A stretch of 51,359 nt of DNA from Sphingomonadales bacterium 39-57-19 (GTDB lineage Bacteria > Pseudomonadota > Alphaproteobacteria > Sphingomonadales > Sphingomonadaceae). The position numbers were made by a program, and so were the translations under genes. Shown piece by piece: positions 43,897 through 51,359 of the stretch (the first letter of the stretch is position 1; every line of letters starts with the position of its first letter). Where the stretch lies: the NCBI GenBank assembly GCA_002282385.1, contig NCJG01000013.1, forward strand, positions 1 through 51,359. The letters are read 5' to 3'. The notes beneath the pieces were generated by a model, which did no database searches, was not told the origin of the DNA, and saw nothing but the letters and a program-made list of their open reading frames with translations.

Positions 43897-45192
43897 ATGT
43901 CCGCCACCGATACTATTTTTGCACTGTCCAGCGGTGCGCCGCCGGCTGCCATAGCGATTATCCGTATCAGCGGCGCTGCGGCGTTTAAAGTGGTGCACGG
44001 ACTCGCAGGACGGACACCAAAGCCGCGGCGTGCGTCGCTGGCTATATTACGGGCGCCAGACAGCGGTGAGATACTCGACCAAGCGCTTGTCTTGCTCTTT
44101 CCGGGTCCTGATAGTGCAACGGGCGAGGATCTCGCGGAGCTTCATATTCATGGAGGACGCGCCGTCGTTCGCGCTGTCGAAAAAGCCATATCGCAGTTTC
44201 CCGATTTGCGCGCGGCAGAGGCGGGCGAATTTACGCGCAGGGCATTTGCCAATGGCCGGCTTGATCTGAACGAAGCCGAGGGGCTTGCTGATTTGTTATC
44301 GGCAGAGACCGAGTGGCAGCGCAAATCCGCAACATTGATGTTTGGCGGTAGTTTTAGCGCAGCAATCGAAAAATGGCGGCAAGAGGTTCTCCAACTGTCC
44401 GCGCTCACAGAAGCTGAACTTGATTTTTCCGATGAATCTGACGTGGATTCGCAAAATAATCGTTCAATATCAGAGTCTTGCGCAAATATTCAACGCGAAA
44501 TCGAACGCATATTATCCAATCCCGCTGCTGAAAAATTGAAGGATGGGTTGCGCGTCGTACTGGGCGGTCCACCAAATTGCGGCAAGTCGACATTGTTGAA
44601 TGCCTTGGTTGAACGCGACGCGGCGATCGTGTCGGACATTGCCGGTACCACGCGTGATATGATCGAAGTCCCGATTGGGATTGATGGCATCGCGTTCGTC
44701 TTTACCGACACGGCAGGGATACGGGATCATACAGACGATGTGATTGAGCGCATGGGGATCGACCGAAGCCAAGCCGCGATGCAGGGCGCGGATATCATAT
44801 TATGGCTTGGGCCCGAGGGTACTGGACCCGACCACCCGCACATCATTGAAGTGGCGGCCAAGTCGGATAGTCCCGATGGCTTGAAAAAATCGAGTGCGGC
44901 CATTCAGGTGTCGGCCGTTTCAGGATTTGGCATAGCTGACCTAAAAACAGCCGTCGCGGAGATCGCGAAAAAGCTGTTGCCGCCGCCCGACCAGTTTTCA
45001 GTGAACCAGCGTCAACGGACGCTGCTCGCAGATTGCGCAGATGCGCTCGGTGCATGTCAGGCGACGGACGACTGGCTCATCGTCGCAGAATCCTTGCGGC
45101 AAGCGCGCTTGGCGTTGGACACACTCACGGGCCGCGCGCACACCGAAGAACTGCTCGATAATTTATTTGGTAAATTCTGCGTCGGCAAATGA
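43897..45192 (+). CDS. mnmE: tRNA modification GTPase MnmE (TrmE)
   Basis: A 431-residue GTPase that, with MnmG, places carboxymethylaminomethyl groups on wobble uridine of certain tRNAs. The N-terminal folate-binding domain has IRISGAAAF and the HGGRAVVRAV part. The G domain shows GPPNCGKSTLLN (residue 2 and 5 of the P-loop differ from the usual GRPNAGKS), DIAGTTRD and DTAGIRDH. It ends in FCVGK, the C-x-G-K motif that contacts the flavin partner. The start is the ATG at 43897. Confidence 0.96.
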   Translation: MSATDTIFALSSGAPPAAIAIIRISGAAAFKVVHGLAGRTPKPRRASLAILRAPDSGEILDQALVLLFPGPDSATGEDLAELHIHGGRAVVRAVEKAISQFPDLRAAEAGEFTRRAFANGRLDLNEAEGLADLLSAETEWQRKSATLMFGGSFSAAIEKWRQEVLQLSALTEAELDFSDESDVDSQNNRSISESCANIQREIERILSNPAAEKLKDGLRVVLGGPPNCGKSTLLNALVERDAAIVSDIAGTTRDMIEVPIGIDGIAFVFTDTAGIRDHTDDVIERMGIDRSQAAMQGADIILWLGPEGTGPDHPHIIEVAAKSDSPDGLKKSSAAIQVSAVSGFGIADLKTAVAEIAKKLLPPPDQFSVNQRQRTLLADCADALGACQATDDWLIVAESLRQARLALDTLTGRAHTEELLDNLFGKFCVGK

Positions 45193-45197
45193 TGCGC

Positions 45198-45213
45198 TGT
45201 TTCACGTGAAACA
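45198..45213. promoter_or_regulatory. parS site 1 (centromere, ParB-binding)
   Basis: TGTTTCACGTGAAACA, a perfect 16-base palindrome identical to the chromosomal parS consensus. It lies between the mnmE stop (45192) and the mnmG start. It is about 6.2 kb from the putative oriC and 3.4 kb before parB. Confidence 0.95.
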
Positions 45214-45263
45214 ATCCCACGCAGAGTTTTGACCGATGCGACTTGTTCGTCTATGCGCGACCT

Positions 45264-47138
45264 ATGACAACCGATTTCGACATCATTGTAGTTGGCGGAG
45301 GGCATGCGGGAACTGAAGCCGCAGCCGTCGCCGCGCGTATGGGTGTTCGTGTCGCGCTTGTGAGTTTCGACAAAAGCATGATCGGCGCCATGTCATGCAA
45401 TCCAGCCATCGGCGGCCTTGGAAAAGGGCATCTGGTGCGCGAAGTCGACGCGTTTGATGGTCTTACTGCCCGTGCGGCAGATGACGCTGCGATCCACTAC
45501 CGCATGCTCAATGCGTCAAAAGGCGCTGCTGTGCAGGGACCCCGGGTTCAGGCAGACCGGTCTTTGTTTAAGGCATCAATCCAGCGTCAATTGGGAAAAA
45601 TAGCGCATTTGACGATAGTGCAGGCGGAGGCCGCGGCGCTCCACCTCATTCCCGGGTCATCCAACACAGTCGGTGGCTTGGTCCTTGGCGATGGCTCCAT
45701 CATCACATCTTCGGCGGTCATTTTGGCGACGGGTACGTTTTTGGGTGGAAAGCTGTTTCGCGGCGAGGAGCGGTTTGAGGGCGGACGGGTCGGTGAGGCG
45801 TCCGCAATGCTGTTGTCGAAGCAACTGCGCGACGCGGCACTGCCAATAGCACGGCTAAAAACCGGCACACCGCCGCGCGTTGACGGCCGGACCATCAACT
45901 GGGCAATGCTGGAAGAACAGCCATCCGATGATGATGATTGGACGATGTCCTTTTCAAATCAGCGGCGGTCGGTTCCCCAGATATTCTGCGCTATGACACG
46001 CACCAACGCGGTGACACATGACATCATCCGCAGTGGTTTGGACCGTTCACCGTTATTTGGCGGCGATATTGAGGGCAGGGGTCCACGATATTGCCCGTCA
46101 ATTGAAGACAAGATCTTCCGGTTCGGTGATCGTGATGGGCACCAAATATTCTTGGAGCCCGAAGGTCTTGATAGCCATTTGGTGTACCCCAATGGCATAT
46201 CGACGTCGCTGCCGACGGACATTCAGGAATTTATGGTCAAGTCGATGGCGGGGCTTGAGCAATGTGAAATCATCGTTCCGGGTTACGCCGTCGAATATGA
46301 TTATATCGACCCGCGCTGTCTGGATTCGACCCTCGCCGTCCGCGGGTTTGAGGGACTATATTGCGCGGGTCAGATCAATGGCACGACCGGATATGAAGAG
46401 GCCGCGGCACAGGGATTGGTTGCCGGGCTGGGCGCGGCGTGCAAAGTTCTGGACCGACCCATGCCGGCCATGGACCGCACGAACAGCTATATTGCGGTGA
46501 TGATTGATGATCTCACGCTGCAGGGCGTTACCGAGCCTTACAGGATGCTCACGGCACGCGCTGAGTATCGCCTAAGGCTTCGGTCTGACAATGCCCATAC
46601 GCGGCTCACGCCAATGGCGATTGAGGCGGGTGCCGTTGGCAAGGACCGACTGGCTGCATTCAACCACAGAGCGCAGATGAAGGCTACAGCGCTCGATATG
46701 ATGTCGTTGCCGATAAGTGCTGATGTGCTGATGAAGCAGGGTGTGCCGGTCAAACCCGATGCGGGCAAAATGTCGAAGCTTGAATGGCTGCGTTTCCCGC
46801 ATGTATCGATCATGGACTTGTTGGACGCCGGTGGGGACGAATGGCCACGCGAGCTTTTGTTAGAGATTGAGCAGGACGGTCGCTACGCACCATATCTCGC
46901 GCGGCAGGAGGCGGAGATTCAAGACATCGCCGCAAATGAGAAGATAACGCTGGCCAGCCATGTTGATTATGCGGCTATCGCGGGACTTTCCAATGAGATG
47001 GTAGAGAAATTGCAGAGCGCCAAGCCTGAAAATTTGGCCGCTGCGTCCCGCCTTCGTGGCATTACGCCGGCGGCCTTGGCTGCCATATTGGTCCACGCCA
47101 AAAAAAGAGCCCGCAGCGTCGTGACAGAAGCCGCATGA
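45264..47138 (+). CDS. mnmG: tRNA uridine-5-carboxymethylaminomethyl modification enzyme MnmG (GidA)
   Basis: A 624-residue FAD enzyme. [11 protein letters not shown] near residue 10 binds [14 protein letters not shown] near residue 275 is the family signature, and [11 protein letters not shown] near 370 is also conserved. It works as a complex with MnmE. The start is the ATG at 45264; a start 21 bases upstream is possible. Its stop overlaps rsmG by 4 bases. Confidence 0.97.
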   Translation: MTTDFDIIVVGGGHAGTEAAAVAARMGVRVALVSFDKSMIGAMSCNPAIGGLGKGHLVREVDAFDGLTARAADDAAIHYRMLNASKGAAVQGPRVQADRSLFKASIQRQLGKIAHLTIVQAEAAALHLIPGSSNTVGGLVLGDGSIITSSAVILATGTFLGGKLFRGEERFEGGRVGEASAMLLSKQLRDAALPIARLKTGTPPRVDGRTINWAMLEEQPSDDDDWTMSFSNQRRSVPQIFCAMTRTNAVTHDIIRSGLDRSPLFGGDIEGRGPRYCPSIEDKIFRFGDRDGHQIFLEPEGLDSHLVYPNGISTSLPTDIQEFMVKSMAGLEQCEIIVPGYAVEYDYIDPRCLDSTLAVRGFEGLYCAGQINGTTGYEEAAAQGLVAGLGAACKVLDRPMPAMDRTNSYIAVMIDDLTLQGVTEPYRMLTARAEYRLRLRSDNAHTRLTPMAIEAGAVGKDRLAAFNHRAQMKATALDMMSLPISADVLMKQGVPVKPDAGKMSKLEWLRFPHVSIMDLLDAGGDEWPRELLLEIEQDGRYAPYLARQEAEIQDIAANEKITLASHVDYAAIAGLSNEMVEKLQSAKPENLAAASRLRGITPAALAAILVHAKKRARSVVTEAA

Positions 47139-47803
47139 CCGAAGCTGAAGCGAAAGAGTGGCTGACGACATCCTTGGGTGTTTCACGTGAAACAATGGAA
47201 TCGCTCGATGCGTTCGTTGCGTTCCTGAAACGCGAGTCGGCCAGCCAGAACCTTATTGCGGCATCGACTATAGAAGATATTTGGTCGCGCCATATCGTCG
47301 ACAGTGCGCAGTTGCTGACCTTCATGGACCAGAGCCAGCCTGAAACAAAATGGCTGGACCTGGGGTCAGGTGCGGGCTTCCCGGGGTTAATTATCGCGTT
47401 GCTCACGGATTTTGACGTGACCCTGGTGGAATCGCGCACGCGGCGGATTGAATATTTGCAGCGCGCGGTCGAAATGCTCGATATCGGCGGCCGTGTCACG
47501 GTCATGGGCATGCCGCTGGAGCGTATGAAAACCGCCCCGTTTTCGGTCATCAGTGCGCGCGCATTTGCGCCCTTGCCCAAATTGTTTGAACTGGCGGCCC
47601 GTTTCTCTCATAATAACACTTTGTGGCTGCTGCCAAAGGGGCGTAACGCAGCAACAGAGTGGGATGACGTTAAAACAGTGTGGGATGGCGCGTTTAGCGT
47701 TAAACAAAGCATAACCGACGCGGATGCCGGTATTCTGGTCGGTACATTGGCCGGTAAGCGTACAGGTGGCGGCAGCGCCGGGGCAAAGGGACAAAAACCA
47801 TGA
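47135..47803 (+). CDS. rsmG: 16S rRNA (guanine527-N7) methyltransferase RsmG (GidB)
   Basis: A 222-residue SAM-dependent methyltransferase. [16 protein letters not shown] near residue 71 is the SAM site. [21 protein letters not shown] near residue 43 is the rRNA-binding signature (the key part is IWSRHIVDS). Loss of RsmG gives low-level streptomycin resistance in other bacteria. The second parS lies inside its first codons and encodes V-S-R-E-T. It overlaps mnmG and parA by 4 bases each. Confidence 0.96.
   Translation: MTEAEAKEWLTTSLGVSRETMESLDAFVAFLKRESASQNLIAASTIEDIWSRHIVDSAQLLTFMDQSQPETKWLDLGSGAGFPGLIIALLTDFDVTLVESRTRRIEYLQRAVEMLDIGGRVTVMGMPLERMKTAPFSVISARAFAPLPKLFELAARFSHNNTLWLLPKGRNAATEWDDVKTVWDGAFSVKQSITDADAGILVGTLAGKRTGGGSAGAKGQKP
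47179..47194. promoter_or_regulatory. parS site 2, inside rsmG
   Basis: A second exact TGTTTCACGTGAAACA. It lies in the rsmG coding frame, giving the residues V-S-R-E-T at about 16-20. It is about 8.1 kb from the putative oriC and 0.6 kb before parA. Confidence 0.95.
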
Positions 47804-48579
47804 TCCGAATTGCAGTGGCAAATCAGAAGGGCGGGGTTGGCAAGACCACCACGGCTATCAACTTGGCTACTGCATTGGCGGCAAGTGGTTGGCGGTGCGT
47901 GCTGGTCGATCTGGATCCCCAGGGCAATGCATCCACCGGTCTGGGCCTGAAACAAGCGCAGCGTGTCCACAGCAGCTATGATCTTTTACTGGGCGACGCG
48001 TCGTTGAAGGATGCTGCCATTCCGACCTTGATCCCCAATCTCGATATGGTCCCTGCGACGGTTGATCTGTCGGGCGCCGAAATTGAACTGGTCGAATATG
48101 AGGACCGCACCGGGCGGTTAAAGGCGGCTTTCGACAAATCGGATGCCAATTGGGATATCTGCATCATTGATTGCCCGCCGTCGCTTGGGCTCATCACGAT
48201 CAACGCGCTCGTGGCGGTAGACTCATTGCTTGTCCCGCTGCAGTGCGAATTTTTTGCGTTGGAAGGTTTGAGTCAGCTATTACAGACAGTTGAACGTATT
48301 CAGGGCCGGTTTAACCCGGCGCTGACGATCATGGGTGTTGCGTTGACCATGTACGACAAACGCAACAAACTGACCGAACAAGTTGCGGACGACGTGCGCA
48401 GTTGCTTGGGCGATCTGGTGTTCCAAACAGTCATTCCGCGCAACGTACGTCTGTCGGAGGCACCAAGCCATGGACTGCCCGCGTTGGTGTACGACCATCG
48501 CTGTTCGGGTTCAGAGGCGTATATGAAATTGGCAAGAGAATTGATTGGCCGTCTACCGGCCCGGGAGCTCGCAGCGTGA
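47800..48579 (+). CDS. parA: Chromosome partitioning ATPase ParA
   Basis: A 259-residue deviant Walker ATPase. NQKGGVGKTTTAIN at the start has the two-lysine Walker A of ParA/Soj; VLVDLDPQGNAS follows, and IIDCPPSLGL is the Walker B. It lacks the N-terminal HTH of plasmid type Ia ParA, so it is the chromosomal type. It binds DNA non-specifically and pulls ParB-parS complexes apart. It overlaps rsmG and parB by 4 bases. Confidence 0.97.
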   Translation: MIRIAVANQKGGVGKTTTAINLATALAASGWRCVLVDLDPQGNASTGLGLKQAQRVHSSYDLLLGDASLKDAAIPTLIPNLDMVPATVDLSGAEIELVEYEDRTGRLKAAFDKSDANWDICIIDCPPSLGLITINALVAVDSLLVPLQCEFFALEGLSQLLQTVERIQGRFNPALTIMGVALTMYDKRNKLTEQVADDVRSCLGDLVFQTVIPRNVRLSEAPSHGLPALVYDHRCSGSEAYMKLARELIGRLPARELAA

Positions 48580-49502
48580 CGAATGATAATCCATCTGAAA
48601 AATCCCCATTGAAGAAAAAAATGGGATTGGGTCGTGGCCTGGATGCCTTGCTTGGTGAAGCATTGCGCGGTGATCCCGCTTCTACGCGCGCGTCCGGAAA
48701 TGTCGATTCCCGCAGCGTTGGCGTCATGACAATTGCGGTTGCCGAGATACGCCCAAATCCCGATCAGCCGCGCCGCCATTTTTCCGACGATAAGTTGAAC
48801 GAGTTGGCCGCGAGCATTGCAAAGCATGGCGTGATTCAACCGATTGTCGTGCGTCCGTTCAATGACGGTTATCAAATCGTTGCCGGCGAACGCCGTTGGC
48901 GCGCGGCGCAGCGGGTTCAGCTGCACGATTTGCCTGCGATCGTGCGCAATTTTGACGATGCTGAGACGCTTGAAATTGCATTGTTGGAAAATATCCAGCG
49001 TCAGGATCTCAATCCGATAGAAGAAGCCGAGGCGTATAAAAAGCTGACCGATTTGTTCGGGCACAGTGCGGCGGAGCTGGCGGAGCTGGTGCATAAGTCG
49101 CGCAGCCATGTTGCGAATATGATGCGCCTGCTCGATTTGCCTTTGCCGTTGCGCGATCTGGTCATCGAAGAGAAATTGACCATGGGGCATGCGCGCGCTT
49201 TGTTGGGCAGCGAGAATGCGGTGGCATTGGCCATGCTGGTCATTAAGAACGGCCTGTCGGTCCGCGCCACGGAAGCGCTCGTGCAAAAAGAACGCGCGCC
49301 AACCGCCAAAAAAGGCAAAAGCACGGGCCCGAGCGACAATGCGGATATTCGTGCAGTGGAATCCCATTTGGGCGACCTGTTGGGCTTGACCGTGCGGATC
49401 GTTCAAAGGAATGCCACAGGCGCAGGAGCGGTGACATTTGAATATGGCAGCCTGGACCAACTCGATATGCTGTGTCAGCGCCTGACGGGTGAAAAATTCT
49501 AA
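48576..49502 (+). CDS. parB: Chromosome partitioning protein ParB
   Basis: A 308-residue ParB. KKKMGLGRGLDALLGEAL near the N terminus contains the ParA-stimulating basic segment. The CTP-binding domain has IRPNPDQPRRHF and the GERRWRAAQ motif, followed by NIQRQDLNPIEEA. The HTH lies in SAAELAELVHKSRSHVANM. The C-terminal part dimerises. The start is the GTG at 48576 that overlaps the parA stop; a longer frame begins inside parA and is not credible. It loads on the two parS sites nearby. Confidence 0.97.
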   Translation: MTNDNPSEKSPLKKKMGLGRGLDALLGEALRGDPASTRASGNVDSRSVGVMTIAVAEIRPNPDQPRRHFSDDKLNELAASIAKHGVIQPIVVRPFNDGYQIVAGERRWRAAQRVQLHDLPAIVRNFDDAETLEIALLENIQRQDLNPIEEAEAYKKLTDLFGHSAAELAELVHKSRSHVANMMRLLDLPLPLRDLVIEEKLTMGHARALLGSENAVALAMLVIKNGLSVRATEALVQKERAPTAKKGKSTGPSDNADIRAVESHLGDLLGLTVRIVQRNATGAGAVTFEYGSLDQLDMLCQRLTGEKF

Positions 49503-49524
49503 TATTTTTCAGATACATAGATGC

Positions 49525-49541
49525 GCCTCAATAAGTGAGGC
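49525..49541. repeat. Hairpin after parB
   Basis: GCCTCA-ATAAG-TGAGGC, with six perfect pairs and a 5-base loop, 22 bases after the parB stop. No T-run follows, so termination by it alone is doubtful. Confidence 0.4.
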
Positions 49542-49574
49542 CGACTGTGAGTTCAATCGTGGGACAGACGGTGG

Positions 49575-50393
49575 ATGGCGAACAATATGGCGCAGCGGCA
49601 CAAAGCCACCACACGGATTTGGCATTGGCTGAACGCCATTGCGCTTACGGTTTTGCTGATGAGTGGCCTCATGATTTTCAACGCGCACCCGCGTTTGTAT
49701 TGGGGCGAATATGGATCGCGCGAAGACCACGCATGGTTGGAAATTGACGACACAAGAACAACTGGATTTGTGAAAATCGGTTCAACGACGCTCGAGACAA
49801 CGGGCGTGTTAGGATTGTCGTTGGGCGCCGACGATAAAGTCCGCCGCGTTGCCTTCCCTGGATGGGCGACGATTCCCACGCGGTACAATCTTGGCGCAGC
49901 ACGGCGTTGGCATTTTGCCTTTGCGTGGCTGTTTGCGCTTGGGTTGACTGGCTTCATGGCGGCATCGTTGTTGAACGGGCATATCCGCCAGCATTTGCAT
50001 ATCCGCAGGGCAGAATGGGCCCCAAAGCATATATGGCGCGATGTTAAAAACCACGCCCGATTGCGTTTTGATGCGCACAATGCGGGGACATATAATATCC
50101 TGCAGAAATTCAGTTATGTCGGCGTGATTTTCATTTTGTTACCGCTGATGATCTTCACGGGCCTAGCCATGTCACCGGCCATGAATGCAACCCTGCCATG
50201 GCTGCATGATATATTTGCTGGTCGCCAATCGGCGCGTTCGATCCACTTCATTTGCGCGGCGCTTTTATCCATCTTTGTGCTGGTGCATCTGGTCATGGTT
50301 TTCCTGTCAGGGCCAATCAACGGAATCCGTTCCATGATTACGGGCAAAGTTGCTCCGGCACGCCACGTCAATGTGACGGGGGTGACGTCATGA
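49575..50393 (+). CDS. Cytochrome b/b6-type membrane subunit
   Basis: A 272-residue inner membrane protein with about four helices and histidines placed for two haems: RIWHWLNAIALTVLL in the first, RRWHFAFAWLFAL in the second, and RSIHFICAALL with VLVHLVMVF in the last. This matches the di-haem cytochrome b subunits that pass electrons between the quinone pool and a molybdenum enzyme. The start is the ATG at 49575, or one at 49587. Its stop overlaps the molybdoenzyme gene by 4 bases, so the two should form one complex. Confidence 0.88.
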   Translation: MANNMAQRHKATTRIWHWLNAIALTVLLMSGLMIFNAHPRLYWGEYGSREDHAWLEIDDTRTTGFVKIGSTTLETTGVLGLSLGADDKVRRVAFPGWATIPTRYNLGAARRWHFAFAWLFALGLTGFMAASLLNGHIRQHLHIRRAEWAPKHIWRDVKNHARLRFDAHNAGTYNILQKFSYVGVIFILLPLMIFTGLAMSPAMNATLPWLHDIFAGRQSARSIHFICAALLSIFVLVHLVMVFLSGPINGIRSMITGKVAPARHVNVTGVTS

Positions 50394-51163
50394 AGGATGA
50401 CCGCGATATTATCGGGCGGCGTGCACTTTTGCGCGGCGCAACTTTGGGTGGCAGCGCGCTGATCTTAAGCGGTTGCGATGCGTTGAATGAAAGCGATATG
50501 TTTCGGTCGGTGTTGCGCACAGCAGAAACGCTGAATCAGACGGTGCACAGAGGCCTGATGGACAGGGCGGCGCTTGCACCGGAATTTCCTGCATCCGATA
50601 TTTCGCCAGTCTTCAAAACCAACGGTTCACTGACAGGCACCTCGGCGGAATATCTGGCGCATCTCGACACCAAGTTTGCCGATTGGACGCTGCGCATTGA
50701 TGGCATGGTGGCAAACCCGATGGATGTCAGTCTGGAAACGCTGCGGGCAATGCCGTCGCGCACCCAGATAACGCGGCATGACTGTGTTGAGGGCTGGAGT
50801 GCGATTGCAAAATGGCAGGGCACCCCGCTGCGGCTGTTGTTACAGCAAGCCGGTTTGTCGGCGCGCGCCAAATATATCGTGTTTCATTGTGCGGACAGTT
50901 ACGGCGCGCAGCCTTATTATGAATCCATCGATTTGATCGATGCATTTCATCCGCAAACAATATTGGCTTGGGGGATGAATGGCGAAATGCTGCCGGTGAA
51001 ATATGGTGCACCTGTGCGCCTGCGTGTCGAACGGCAGCTGGGGTATAAGCATGCCAAATATGTCATGCGTATCGAGGCGACCGATGATCTGACAAAATTC
51101 CATGGTGGAAAAGGTGGGTATTGGGAAGATGTGGGCGACTATGAGTGGTATGCCGGAATCTAG
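50390..51163 (+). CDS. Molybdopterin-dependent oxidoreductase (sulfite oxidase fold), Tat signal
   Basis: A 257-residue protein of the sulfite oxidase/MsrP (YedY) type. The N terminus has GRRALLRGATLGG, a twin-arginine signal, followed by LILSGC, so it may be a Tat-exported lipoprotein (Cys29). The Moco domain shows RHDCVEGWSAIAKWQG, with the Cys that binds molybdenum. It lacks the haem domain of sulfite oxidase. Together with the cytochrome b it makes a periplasmic oxidoreductase pair; whether it works on methionine sulfoxide, sulfite or another substrate is not visible. Confidence 0.88.
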   Translation: MKDDRDIIGRRALLRGATLGGSALILSGCDALNESDMFRSVLRTAETLNQTVHRGLMDRAALAPEFPASDISPVFKTNGSLTGTSAEYLAHLDTKFADWTLRIDGMVANPMDVSLETLRAMPSRTQITRHDCVEGWSAIAKWQGTPLRLLLQQAGLSARAKYIVFHCADSYGAQPYYESIDLIDAFHPQTILAWGMNGEMLPVKYGAPVRLRVERQLGYKHAKYVMRIEATDDLTKFHGGKGGYWEDVGDYEWYAGI

Positions 51164-51224
51164 GCTTGCGTGTCCGCGCGGTTAATGGAAAAGCCGTTTC
51201 CAGTCATAGGGAGACCCGAATACC

Positions 51225-51359
51225 ATGAAGACGCGCGCAGCTGTTGCCTTTGAAGCGAAAAAGCCACTTGAGATTGTCGAGCTTGACCTTGAGGGTCCCA
51301 AGGCTGGTGAAGTCTTGGTTGAGATCATGGCGACCGGCATTTGCCATACAGATGCCTAT
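51225..51359 (+). CDS. Class III alcohol dehydrogenase/S-(hydroxymethyl)glutathione dehydrogenase, N-terminal fragment
   Basis: The first 45 codons of a zinc alcohol dehydrogenase; the rest is past the window. [17 protein letters not shown] and [15 protein letters not shown] match class III enzymes (AdhC/FrmA), the latter with the zinc-binding Cys. A GGGAG site lies upstream. It oxidises the glutathione adduct of formaldehyde to S-formylglutathione. The class III call rests on the N-terminal part only. Confidence 0.85.
   Translation, partial: MKTRAAVAFEAKKPLEIVELDLEGPKAGEVLVEIMATGICHTDAY

Overview
The window is a stretch of alphaproteobacterial chromosome centred on what I read as the replication origin. 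The best fit is a sphingomonad (Sphingomonadales). The gene order ppsR-maf-aroE-coaE-dnaQ on one side and hemE-hemJ-rho ... mnmE-mnmG-rsmG-parA-parB on the other matches the hemE-linked origin known from Caulobacter and relatives. Alphaproteobacterial families (COQ9, DUF1491, MmcB, CBP3-type chaperone, DUF6489), a GTTC-N7-GTTC SOS box and two perfect parS sites agree with this. No rRNA, CRISPR array, insertion sequence or prophage was seen. One tRNA (Gly, GCC) is present. The taxonomic call rests on gene content, not on a search.

Layout. 1-0.6 kb: 3' part of a SurE-like gene. 0.8-2.8 kb: a leftward arsenic operon (arsR, arsI-like, arsC, aqpS-like). 3.2-6.7 kb: a tightly overlapping leftward cluster of a GT4 and a GT2 glycosyltransferase, a multi-spanning membrane protein and a secreted DUF2141 protein. 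6.7-7.3 kb: gene-free DNA with palindromes, then tRNA-Gly. 7.5-9.1 kb: thioredoxin/TPR protein and Lon-substrate-domain protein. 9.1-13.2 kb: leftward operon yhhQ-argB-yggT-folD-lipoprotein-marC. 13.3-19.5 kb: nucleoside transporter, mutS (leftward), malic enzyme. 19.6-21.8 kb: bamE and a divergent cytochrome bc1 chaperone/DUF177/CDP-alcohol transferase set. 21.8-28.3 kb: FAD oxidoreductase with TVP38 protein, ssb, feoAB, coq9 and an EamA transporter, all leftward. 28.4-32.3 kb: ene-reductase, fatty acid hydroxylase-type protein and DUF3604 protein.

32.3-38.8 kb is entirely leftward: mmcB (with SOS box), a cell wall hydrolase, DUF1491, ptsN, hpf, dnaQ, coaE, aroE, maf, ppsR. At 38,766-39,067 lies the putative oriC, with four DnaA-box-like sites and an AT-rich tract. 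From there nearly everything runs rightward: hemE, hemJ, rho, terC, DUF6489, mnmE, parS, mnmG, rsmG (with a second parS inside it), parA, parB, a cytochrome b with a molybdopterin oxidoreductase, and the first 45 codons of a class III alcohol dehydrogenase. The reversal of gene direction at the origin means both arms are mostly transcribed with replication.

Most of the window is core housekeeping DNA. The less ordinary parts are the exporter-less ars operon with an aquaporin, the glycosyltransferase/DUF2141 cluster, a short repeat family shared by three gene-free gaps, two GTTC-N6-GAAC palindromes beside tRNA-Gly, the SOS box on mmcB, and the origin/parS architecture. I did not find a clearly new multi-gene system. 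The GT cluster is the most open-ended candidate.
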